DNA of 14,844 bases, taken from contig UQPD01000053.1 in the NCBI GenBank assembly GCA_900542795.1, forward strand, positions 1 through 14,844. Direction: 5' to 3'. Position 1 is the first letter of the stretch. The number at the start of each line of letters is the position of its first letter. The notes under the pieces are model-generated. The model ran no database searches. It saw only the letters and a program-made list of their open reading frames with translations, and was not told where the DNA came from. This document shows positions 1 to 9,500 of this stretch, one piece after another. Origin of the DNA: an uncultured Prevotella sp. Its GTDB lineage: Bacteria; Bacteroidota; Bacteroidia; Bacteroidales; Bacteroidaceae. The translations under genes were made by a program, and so were the position numbers.

Positions 1-42
1 CGCGTAAGATCGTCGGCAGCGTCAGATGTGTATAAGAGACAG
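1..42 (+). other. Nextera (Tn5) sequencing adapter, left end
   Basis: This is library adapter, not genome. After one base of P5 sequence come the 8-base i5 index GCGTAAGA (2-9, the index I know as S517/N517), the Read 1 handle TCGTCGGCAGCGTC (10-23) and the 19-base Tn5 mosaic end (24-42). The same 42 bases return as reverse complement at 14798-14839, so together they mimic a terminal inverted repeat. Genomic sequence begins at about 43. Confidence 0.98.
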
Positions 43-129
43 TATAAATACATACCCTATGGTAGGGCATAAATCAATTTATCCGAATTTTTAGTCCCTC
101 CCCACTTTAAGAGAAATAGCTTTTGTTCT

Positions 130-191
130 TAAGTAGGTATTCAAAATCAAGAAAAAACAATTCAATTGAACACCTACTTAGCATGTTTTTT
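130..191 (+). terminator. Probable Rho-independent terminator of an upstream gene outside the window
   Basis: The arm TAAGTAGGTATTCAA (130-144) pairs with TTGAACACCTACTTA (166-180): 14 of 15 pairs, with one A-C mismatch. The A-rich loop is 21 nt, and a T6 run (186-191) follows within five bases. The hairpin precedes gene 1 by about 70 nt with no gene before it, so it most likely ends transcription from an unseen gene to the left. It could instead lie in the leader of gene 1 if transcription starts further upstream. Confidence 0.7.
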
Positions 192-198
192 ACATTGG
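166..198 (+). promoter_or_regulatory. Weak candidate Bacteroidetes-type promoter for gene 1
   Basis: TACATTGG (191-198) matches the Bacteroidetes -7 consensus TAnnTTTG at all but one position. A TTG (166-168) lies at about -33 spacing. The start would be near 205, giving a leader of about 60 nt. That leader could fold into a small hairpin (GGG/CCC and ATCTC/GAGAT, 197-222, with a 2x2 internal loop). The -33 box overlaps the right arm of the terminator. The match is imperfect and no other site between 43 and 263 is better. Confidence 0.25.
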
Positions 199-263
199 GT
201 AATCTCAAGAAAGAGATAGCCCCTAAACACCATTCTTTATGTAATCAACAAAAATGAAATTCT

Positions 264-3200
264 ATGAAACATTTCACTTTTAAAAAAGCAACAGGGCGCA
301 TTCGTTTTCAAAGATGTGTAATGTTGTTATGTGCTTTAGGAATTGTCATGACAGTTCCTATCCATGCGCAAAAAAAGCCGAAAGATGTTCGTAAGTACTC
401 AGTAAGTAGTTACGTTCCTTCAGGTTATGCGCAAGTAGGAAACACGATGTTGTATTATCAGCAGACAACTTCATCTATTGACATTCAAGGTTGTTTTAAT
501 GGATTGTATTATGGGTCTACTTTTAGCAACTATGGCTATAGCCTTGCGATGCAGGTTAACAACGAATCAGTAACCACTGTTGATTGTTTAAATGGTACGA
601 CTGTTAATAATGTAACTTGTAACACTTCCATAGAACAGCAAGGAGAGTTGGCAAAAATTTGCTACACGGTTACCAATGCTAATAATGAGGATGTGCTTGT
701 GTCATTAGGAACTCATGCCGATGTGATGATTGGCAATAACGACAGAGCACCCATCTCAAAACGAATAGACACAATGGGTAACACTTATGGTGTAACGATG
801 AAAGATGGAGATGGTGCGCAACTTTGTGTGTTGTTTGGCTTAGGTTTGGCTGGCGTTACAAGCATAAGCGATTTCTGGTTTGGTCATTATTCCCTTAATC
901 GAGATTTGAGTCAGATGGTGGGGAACTATGCCTCAGGAAGTGACTACATGCAAGAAAACGGCTCGTATGACAGTGGTATGGGATGGTGTTGGAAAAACAG
1001 AACTATTCCAGCGAACACAACGGTGGTATTTTCTTATCTAATAGGTGTTGGCGAGGTAAACCTTGAGCCCAATTCAACATTTGAGGCTACGCCAGACGAT
1101 GCTGAAGGATGGAACGATTTGAGCCGTTCGCATAAGCTAACTTTAGAGGGAACTTACGAAAGTCCAGCAGGATTGGATGGTGTGATTGAGTATGCCGTTG
1201 AAGATAGCGAGGAATGGCAACCATTAACCAAGATGATTCCCTCAGGCAGCACATTCAACGATACAATTGTAGTTAGATTCGACCCCACTCGTCAGAAGCA
1301 TGTAATTCGTTTCAGAACAAAAGACAATGTTGGCAACACTGCTTTGTTACCATCCATAGAATATGTAGACGTGTCATTCTGTCAATACTCAGGTGTTGTA
1401 GATAAAACCTATACGGGCGATTCCATCTATCAAGACGTGGTGTGTACGGATGTTGCAGACTTAGCATTCACAACGGGTAGATATGCCAACAATTTAAATG
1501 CAGGCACAGCATCGTTTTGTGTTGAGGGCGTCTTTCCTTATGCAATAGGTAGGAAAAGAATGACATTTAAGATTGATCCAGCCCCTCTTACAGGAGATAT
1601 TAGCTTAGCTATTGACAGTAGTTTGGTGTATAATGGTCAACAACATACTCCTGAATGCTTATTTACCAATGCTATTTATTCCTCATTAAAAGAGGGCGTA
1701 GATTATAAACTTTTTTACACAGACAATATAAACCCAGGTACTGCAACAGTTACCGTAAAGGGTATAGGTAATTATACATCAGAACTGACAAAAACCTTCT
1801 TTATAGACAAGGCTCCCCTAAGGGCTGATCTCTACACTATTACATTACCCAACGCAGATGTGTCGTATGATGGAGTTCCGCATAGAGCTATGGCAGTAAC
1901 GAATAATGGGGTGGGAGAGGTAACTTTCACTTACACCTTGCATAACGACTCATCAGCACTTGCTGAGGCTCCGAAAGACGAGGGACATTATGATGTGTAT
2001 GCAGAGATTGCCGATGGTACACTTTATTATGGTAAACCTACCGAGTTTGTAGGAACTTTCTCCATTTACAGAATGGATGAAGCCGAATGGCAGGCATTAG
2101 GCATCTTGTTTGCAGAACTTCAGCAAATGGGCGTTACCCTTCCTTGGAATATGACTGAGGGAGCTAAAAACGTAGGTAGTTTTAAAGAATTAAAGATTCG
2201 AGAGGGACATGTCGTAGGCATTTCAATAGCCCATAAAGGGTTGTCGGGACTATTCCCAGCATCTTTAGCAGCATTCCCCAAAATAGAGGAAATAGACCTA
2301 TCGGGTAACAAACTAAAGGGCGACCTCTCAACAGCTGTGGCTGGAATAAAAATGCAAAATGCAGCGGTGTTCAGCCATTTGAAAAAACTGAATATCAGTA
2401 ATAACCAATATAGCGGAAATGTGGGCTTATTGGCTAATTGCATTTCGAGTCTTTCTTCACTGAATGTGTCAAACAATAAGTTCGAGGATTTATATCCCGC
2501 ACCTCCTGCAACACTTATTGATTTAGACGTTTCGCATCAAGAAATGGACAGAGTGGTAGAGCTGAATATGTCAAAGTTAAATCTTGAGGATATAGGCACC
2601 AAGGTGCCAACAATTTTGCTCTATGATAAAAACAGCCATAGTTATAGCACAACCATCAATTTGCTTTGTACAAAGGCAGACTTAGATGCGTTTAATAAAT
2701 ATGACACATCAGAGTGGGCTATGCAATTACAAATAGCAAACAATCAAATTTCCATTCCGTATGTTTCAGCTCAAAATGCGTATTATGGTGAGACTGGAGA
2801 CACGTTGCAAGTTCTGAACATGACAAGCAACGAAAGCACCGATGGCAGTCGTTTCAAAATTAAGCTATTGTTCTCCCCAGGAGATGCCAATTTTGTGAAT
2901 GGAGTTGATGCTACCGACCTACAAGCAACCATTTTGTATGCTTTTGGAGCTTACAGAAATTATCCATTTAATTTCACTGCAGCAAATACTTATAAGGATG
3001 CATGTATCAATGTGCAAGACGTGGTATGCACGGTTCATATTTTGCTCAACTCAAACAATGAAAGTCTTGCCAAGGCAAAACATCAATATGCGCATAACGC
3101 ATGGGGGCAAGAGCCGATAAATGCACAAGCACGCATCTTTGTGAGAGATGGTAAAATCTATCTAAACTCAAATATCCCTGTAGCCTCACTATCTTTAAAA

Positions 3201-3557
3201 GCAGGAGGAGATGTTCGTTGGCATTTTGAGGCAATGGGATTACAGCAATCAACGCATAATAGCAATGTTGTGGCATATTCGCTCAACGGAACCACAATAC
3301 CTAATGATGAGGATGTTGTGATAGGTGAGTTTACCCACATTAAAATGCTTTCAGCATCGTTGTCTGATGCAAATGCAAAGGCTATATCCGTAGAGTTTGA
3401 TGACAGCATGTCAACAGGCATCAATGAAGCATCAAATTCAGACATGGATAACGTTGAAATATACAATGTCTCAGGATATAGAACAAAAACGCTTAGTAAT
3501 GGAGTAAATATCATTAGGCAAGATGGTAAAATGCGTAAAATCTTCAAAAACAAATAA
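264..3557 (+). CDS. Secreted MBG / leucine-rich-repeat / dockerin-like protein with T9SS sorting-like C-terminus
   Basis: A predicted secreted or surface protein of 1097 residues with no recognisable enzyme domain. A basic N-terminus and hydrophobic stretch (about 17-33) form a signal peptide, probably cut near the IHAQ motif at 33-36. Residues 37-370 look like beta-sandwich; they include a motif HADVMIGNNDRAPI (near 152) and an Ig-like end (TKDNVGNTALLP) that I cannot name. Residues about 378-602 hold three MBG-like Ig repeats, each ending in patterns such as FKIDPAPL or FFIDKAPL. Residues about 630-770 are leucine-rich repeats (IEEIDLSGNKLKG, LKKLNISNNQYSG, LSSLNVSNNKF). Residues 873-930 are a dockerin-like pair: first loop D874, N876, D882, D885 with V878 in place of Asp; second loop N908, D912, N916, D919. 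Residues 1049-1097 resemble the short Prevotella T9SS tail (VEIYNVSG ... GVNIIRQDGKMRKIF). T9SS cargo crosses the outer membrane and is anchored or released after tail removal. The start at 264 is chosen because the signal peptide begins there. No Shine-Dalgarno is visible, as is usual in this phylum. Gene 2 begins 3 nt downstream, so the two form an operon. Confidence 0.93.
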   Translation: MKHFTFKKATGRIRFQRCVMLLCALGIVMTVPIHAQKKPKDVRKYSVSSYVPSGYAQVGNTMLYYQQTTSSIDIQGCFNGLYYGSTFSNYGYSLAMQVNNESVTTVDCLNGTTVNNVTCNTSIEQQGELAKICYTVTNANNEDVLVSLGTHADVMIGNNDRAPISKRIDTMGNTYGVTMKDGDGAQLCVLFGLGLAGVTSISDFWFGHYSLNRDLSQMVGNYASGSDYMQENGSYDSGMGWCWKNRTIPANTTVVFSYLIGVGEVNLEPNSTFEATPDDAEGWNDLSRSHKLTLEGTYESPAGLDGVIEYAVEDSEEWQPLTKMIPSGSTFNDTIVVRFDPTRQKHVIRFRTKDNVGNTALLPSIEYVDVSFCQYSGVVDKTYTGDSIYQDVVCTDVADLAFTTGRYANNLNAGTASFCVEGVFPYAIGRKRMTFKIDPAPLTGDISLAIDSSLVYNGQQHTPECLFTNAIYSSLKEGVDYKLFYTDNINPGTATVTVKGIGNYTSELTKTFFIDKAPLRADLYTITLPNADVSYDGVPHRAMAVTNNGVGEVTFTYTLHNDSSALAEAPKDEGHYDVYAEIADGTLYYGKPTEFVGTFSIYRMDEAEWQALGILFAELQQMGVTLPWNMTEGAKNVGSFKELKIREGHVVGISIAHKGLSGLFPASLAAFPKIEEIDLSGNKLKGDLSTAVAGIKMQNAAVFSHLKKLNISNNQYSGNVGLLANCISSLSSLNVSNNKFEDLYPAPPATLIDLDVSHQEMDRVVELNMSKLNLEDIGTKVPTILLYDKNSHSYSTTINLLCTKADLDAFNKYDTSEWAMQLQIANNQISIPYVSAQNAYYGETGDTLQVLNMTSNESTDGSRFKIKLLFSPGDANFVNGVDATDLQATILYAFGAYRNYPFNFTAANTYKDACINVQDVVCTVHILLNSNNESLAKAKHQYAHNAWGQEPINAQARIFVRDGKIYLNSNIPVASLSLKAGGDVRWHFEAMGLQQSTHNSNVVAYSLNGTTIPNDEDVVIGEFTHIKMLSASLSDANAKAISVEFDDSMSTGINEASNSDMDNVEIYNVSGYRTKTLSNGVNIIRQDGKMRKIFKNK

Positions 3558-3560
3558 ACT

Positions 3561-6500
3561 ATGAGTTATAAGCGTCTTTTATTAGTTATATGCATACTGT
3601 TGGTAGGACTATCAACAGCTTTAGCACAGCATAACACGCTAACGATTCCCGATGTTACTGTTGCAAAGGGCAAGACCATTAGTTTGCCAATTTATTTGGA
3701 TAATACAGCAGACGTTGTGGCTTTACAGTTCACACTCACAGTGCCCGATGGAATTTCGGTTAACTCATCGTCTGCAACACTAACGGAACGTTCGGATGGG
3801 CATGCGGTTGTTTTAAAAAATGTAGGTTCTAACAAATATGTGGCAATGGTATTCTCATCAAAGAATACAGCCCTAAAAGGTAGAACAGGACAAATAATGT
3901 CTGTGCCTTTAACAGCCTCGAACGCAGTTGAAGAAGGAATGGTTTATCCGCTTACATTGTCGGATGTAGTAATTGCAGCTCATGATGGTTCTAATCTTGC
4001 AACAGGATTTAGTGCCGGGAAAGTAAGCGTTGCCACATCTCCCGACTTGGAGGTAAGTCAAGTAAAGGCAAAAGAAACTGTTGTAGCTCCCCAAGAAAAT
4101 ATAAGTTTGAATTGGACAGTTGCCAACATCGGTGGACAGCCTACTACAGCAGGATGGAGTGAGCAAATTTTTTTGAAGAACAACAAAGGTGCCACAAAAC
4201 TATTAGGTACCTTATATCATGATGAGGCATTAAATGTAGAAGGAGTTGTCAGTCGGAATGCTGAAATAAAACTTCCGTCTATTTTAGGCATGGATGGAAA
4301 CTGTCAGGTAGTTGTAAAGCTTGTTCCCAATAGCGATGCTGGCGAACCATCGTGGCTACAGAATAACAATACAGCCGAAACTACAAGCACGCTCAATGTA
4401 CAAAAGTATCTTTTGCTCACTCCTGAGCAAGCAAGTGTCGAAGAGTCGCGTCCCCAAACAATTCGTTTTCAACTGTCAAGAAGTGGCGATGTTGCAAATG
4501 CAGAAAACTTTACGCTTGCGTGTGATGCCGATAGTCGCATCAGTTTGCCACAATCAGTAACCATTGAAAAAGGCAACGCAAGCACTTATTTCTATGCGCA
4601 AGTTTCAGCTAATGGAGTGCTTGATAATGACTCTGTGGTTCATTTTAAAATATCGGGAAACGGTTATCCTGAAAAAGCATCAGTCATCCACATCGAAGAC
4701 GACACTTATCCTTCATTGAGTTTGTCAACCAACGACCAAGAAGTGACTGAAGGAGGAAGCATCCTTTTTAAAGTAAGCACACAGCGAGCACCGCATAGCG
4801 ATGTTGAGATAAAAATGACAAGCAACATGGCTTCTCGTTTCCGCATCCCAACCCCAATCGTTATTCCTGCGGGTCAAACAAGTGTAGATGTTACGGTTGA
4901 AGCCTTAGAGGATGATGTGCCAAACGTTGATGAAATCGTAACATTTACAGTTACTGCTGCAAAACATAATTCAGCATCAATCAATACGTTCTTAATAGAT
5001 AATGATGTTCCAACGTTGCAATTAGCCATAACGCCGAAAGCCGTATCTGAGGCAGCAGGTCCGTTGGCTGTAACAGCTACACTCAAACGAATCGATAACA
5101 TCGACAAGGTTGTAACCATTAAACTATCCGACGATTCAAATGGTGGCATATACTATGGTCATCAAGAGATTAAAATGGAAAAGGGTGTTGAAGAGGTTAC
5201 TCTAAATTTGGGTCCTATCGACAATAACATTGTGGATGGTGAGCGCGTTTATAACATTTCGGCTGCAGTATGGATTGCATCATGTAGTTGCAATGCCAAC
5301 AATGGCGCATCGGGGGGTGTTGTGTCTGTGCCACTCACAGTTTATGACAACGATGGTCCCACACTAACATGCACTTCTTCAGCATCCGTGCTTAAAGAGG
5401 GTGGTGAAATGTCTGTAACCATTAAGCGTAATACAGCTACGACCCATTCTTTGACCGTTAACATTAGTAGCGATCATGATGCCGACCTTGAGTATCCAAG
5501 AACGGTTACTATTTCTGCGGGCAATGCAGAAACCTCGTTTGTGGTAAAGTCAAAGGGTAACGACATAACCGACGATGGATTTACGGCTGTGCTTAAAGCC
5601 ACAGCCGAAGGCTTTGCTACGGGTAATGTATGGTTCGCAGTGAGCGACCAAACTTTGCCTGATGCACAAATAAAGTCGTTTGCTTCGGTAGAGGAACGTT
5701 ACGTTCATGGCGATGAACTTACTTTTAATGCCACAATTTTAAATAGTGGTAATGCCTTGTTACCTGTTGGCACATTAGTAAAACTCTATAATGCCGACAC
5801 GCACAACGCAATTGCTGATGTATATACCAACAAGGCTATTCCTGTTGGCGACACATTGGCTGTTAAGTTGTGTGTTAAGGGTGATATGTCGATTGGTAAG
5901 CATTCGTTCTATGTTAAAGTAAATCCTAATAAGGGAAACTCGGAGTTAGATTACAACAACAACTCGTCATCTATATCAGCAATAAATGTTCTATCTCCAT
6001 TTAGTACCTCCACCTCTGTATCAAAACCTATATTGGGCAAGAACGAGGAAATTGTGATAAGTGGCAAGGCAAGTGGACGCAACATTGCGCATACAGATGT
6101 TGATGTATATGTAATAAACAAGGGTTATCGTCATGTAATTACAACCCAAACCGATGCTCAAGGTGAATTTTCAGTTACATACAAACCTTTCGAAAATCAG
6201 AATGGACACTTTGTAGTTGGCTCATGTTTCCATAACGAAAAAACAGAGGTTGAACAGTGTGCTTTCGATGTATATGGTTTTGAAGTGAAGAATTCATCAC
6301 GTACATGCGATGTGCTCAAAGGTGAAACTTTCACCGCAAGTTTTAATTTGACAAACAGTGGTGTTCTTCCATTGAATAATGTAAGAGCTAAATTGGTGTC
6401 AGAACTTTCTAATGTAGAAATAACTTTGGGTGATGCTCTCGTAAACCTTGCTGGCGGTGAGAGCAAAGAAATATCATATAGCGTGAAAGGTATTGACATT

Positions 6501-9500
6501 TCACCAGAGTTGGCATGGCAAACTTTACAAGTGATGTTTACCAGCGATGAGGGAGCAACAGCCACCTCAGACATCAACTACTATATTCGCGAACCAAAGG
6601 CACAAATTAAGTCGAATGTTGTTAGCATTAACACTTCAGTTACCATTGGTGGTGAGCGCGAGTATCGCATCACCTTGTCGAATATCGGAAAGTCTGAAAC
6701 AGGAAAAATCACCTTCTCAACCCCTTCATGGATACGTGTCGAAGGTATTCAAACAATCAATTCGCTTGCTTTAGGCGAAAGCAAAGATTTGGCTCTCATC
6801 ATTAGTACTACTGATAAGATGCAAGCGAATGTTCCTGTAACAGGAAATATTGCTGTGAATTGCGACAATGGCAATGGACTTTCTATTCCATTCAACATCG
6901 AACCCGTGTCATCTGCCAAAGGTGTTCTTGCGGTTGATGTTTGCGATGAATTTACCTACTACACAAGCGAGGCTCCTCATGTGTCGGGGGCTGAGGTTGT
7001 AGTTAAGCATCCCACAACGGGTAAGGTGATAACTACTGGCACTACAAACCAACAGGGTGTGTTTGAAGTGGAACTTCCTGAGGGATACTATGCGTTGAGC
7101 GTTACGGCTTCAAAGCATAATGGTGAAACACTTAATGTGTATGTAGATCCTGAGCGTACACGCAAGGTTGTAGTGAACATGAGCTACACAGCCATTACCT
7201 ACAATTGGAATGTTGAGGAAACAGAGGTTAAGGACGAATATAAGTTGGTTACAAAGGTTGAATATGAAACCAATGTTCCTAAGCCTGTGGTAGTTCTTGG
7301 TATTCCTGAGAAAATTGATGGCGATAATATGAAAGCAGGTGAAAGCACGCTAATCTATATTACAGCTACCAACAAGGGATTGATCACGGCATTGAATAAT
7401 AAGATTATTTTGCCAGATAATACCGACGAATGGATGTTTGAGCCTTTGGTTAGTGTTGAACCTGCTGATTTGCCCGCACAGCAAACAATTGTTGTGCCTG
7501 TGCGCATTACCAGGTTAAAGGATGGTGGTGCAGCTCGTGTAAGAGCAAAATCGGCTGGCGAAGAATTAGTCAATAATTTCTCTAACTGCATGACTCATGT
7601 AAGAGATACCTACGAGGCACTTTGTGGTGATTCATTAAAGCATAATGAGTCTATCGAGAGAATGGCAATGAAAATGTGTGCTACGGCTGCAACAGGTGCT
7701 ACGATTATCAACTATATTTCAGGCATCTTAGGTGGAGGTGGTGGAGGTATAGGTGCGCCTTTAGGCGGTTCTAACTCTAAATCGAATGCAGGTACAGTCT
7801 ATCCCGTTGTAACGAAACAAACCTTTAGCATGTGTAATCCATGTGATGCGAAGAAAGCCGAAGATTTGTTCGAAGTGCTTATTGGAAAAACCTTCCTGGC
7901 TCCTGTAAACACTGCAATGAATGTAAGCTATGACATCGAAAAAAATAAGAGTAACCAGGAAAAACAAGTTTTGATTGTTACAAAGTCGCAACTCGAAAAC
8001 TTAAGAGATGCTCTTATTGAAGCTGCAAAGCATTATTTTGATTATCGAACTGGTTTACCTGTGTCTGACATGTATGACTTAGGAGAGGGTATATGGGATA
8101 TTATTAAGGTAATAAAAATTTCTTCACGACCTTGTCCTGATCCTGAGCAAAATCAAAATCAAAAGAGTTTGGCGCGAGTAAAGTCAAAAGAGTCTGATGA
8201 AAGAAGTTGGCAGAAGGAATATGATGAAGTTGCTGCTAAGCAAGCAGACTACTTAGAAAATTTCTACAATATTATTGCTGAGATTTTTGGAGATGCTACT
8301 TGGTTGGGTAGTGACCTCGAAAATAAATTGGCTTTTGCTGTTGCAGTGTCAGGCAATAAGCATCTTACAAAGGAAGAAATTCGTTCGATGTGTCCTACTT
8401 CTGTAACCATAGACCAAGCAATGAAATTGTATAACCGATTGAATGGCTTGGATGAAGAGCATGCAATAAACAGCGAAAAACTTGGAGAACTCATCAACAA
8501 AAACGTGGCAATGAATGAAGCAGCTGTTGCCATGGGCTTTGAATCTCTTTCCGACAGATTTGTTAAAGCCTACGATGTGTGTGCAGCCAAGTACAAAGAG
8601 CAGTCTTCTTCAGTTTGTGCATCCATCACCTTGCAATTCTCTCAAAAAATGGTGATGACTCGTCAAGCGTTCCGTGGTACGCTCACTGTGTTTAATGGTA
8701 ACGAATCCACAGCAATGAAGGATGTGAAGTTGGCATTAACCGTAAAAGATGAAAAGGGCAATGTAGCAACCAGTCATGAATTCCAAATCAATCCTGAATC
8801 TCTAAAAGGATTTAATGGCAAACTTTCTTTAGACGAAGGTTGGACCTTGGATGCGCAGCAAACTGGTGTGGCAACCATACTGTTCATCCCCACCAAGTAT
8901 GCAGCTCCCATGGTTAGCAAGTACTACGCGTTTGGAGGTAGCTTATCGTATGTTGACCCATTCACTGGGCTCTCCGTAAAACGCGACTTGGCACCTGTAA
9001 CACTTACTGTGAAGCCTTCGCCCAATCTCGACCTCACCTACTTTATGCAGCGCGACATTAAGGGCGACAATCCGCTTACTGAGAAAACAGAACCAAGCGA
9101 AGAGGCTGAATTTTCGCTCCTTATTAACAATACGGGCTATGGCGATGCTACTGATGTAAGAATGTATACCGACCAACCCCAAATTATCGACAACGAAAAG
9201 GGCTTAAACATAGACTTTGAACTGATGAGCAGTCAACTTAATGGCACCGAAAAGACACTTGCCCTTGGGGGAACGGTTGAAACGGAATTCGGCACCATCC
9301 TTGCAAAGAGCACTGCCTATGCGCAGTGGTGGATTAAGAGTTCGCTGCTTGGACACTTCACAAAATACAATGTGGAGGCAACCCATGTTACGAGCTATGG
9401 AAATGCTGATTTGTCGCTCCTTGGCGACGTTACAATTCACGAACTGATTCGCAGTTTAGAAGTTGAAAATGGCAATGGCAAATGCGTGGGCTTTATGACC

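Noticed and set aside
59..94. Short 11-codon frame starting at ATG 59 in the leader region
   Set aside because: Too short, with no supporting signal and no hydrophobic or coding pattern; treated as chance.
117..125. TAGCTTTTG as a -7 promoter box for gene 1
   Set aside because: The TA-to-TTTG gap is one base too long, there is no TTTG at -33 spacing, and transcription would start inside the terminator-like hairpin.
630..1250. Enzymatic domain in the N-terminal part of gene 1
   Set aside because: The region looks like beta-sandwich with no catalytic motif I could recognise, so no activity is assigned.
2120..2476. Antisense frame of 118 codons inside gene 1, and similar antisense frames across genes 1-4
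   Set aside because: They lie wholly within strong coding genes on the other strand, have no leader or neighbour logic, and their translations have no recognisable domains; they are shadows.
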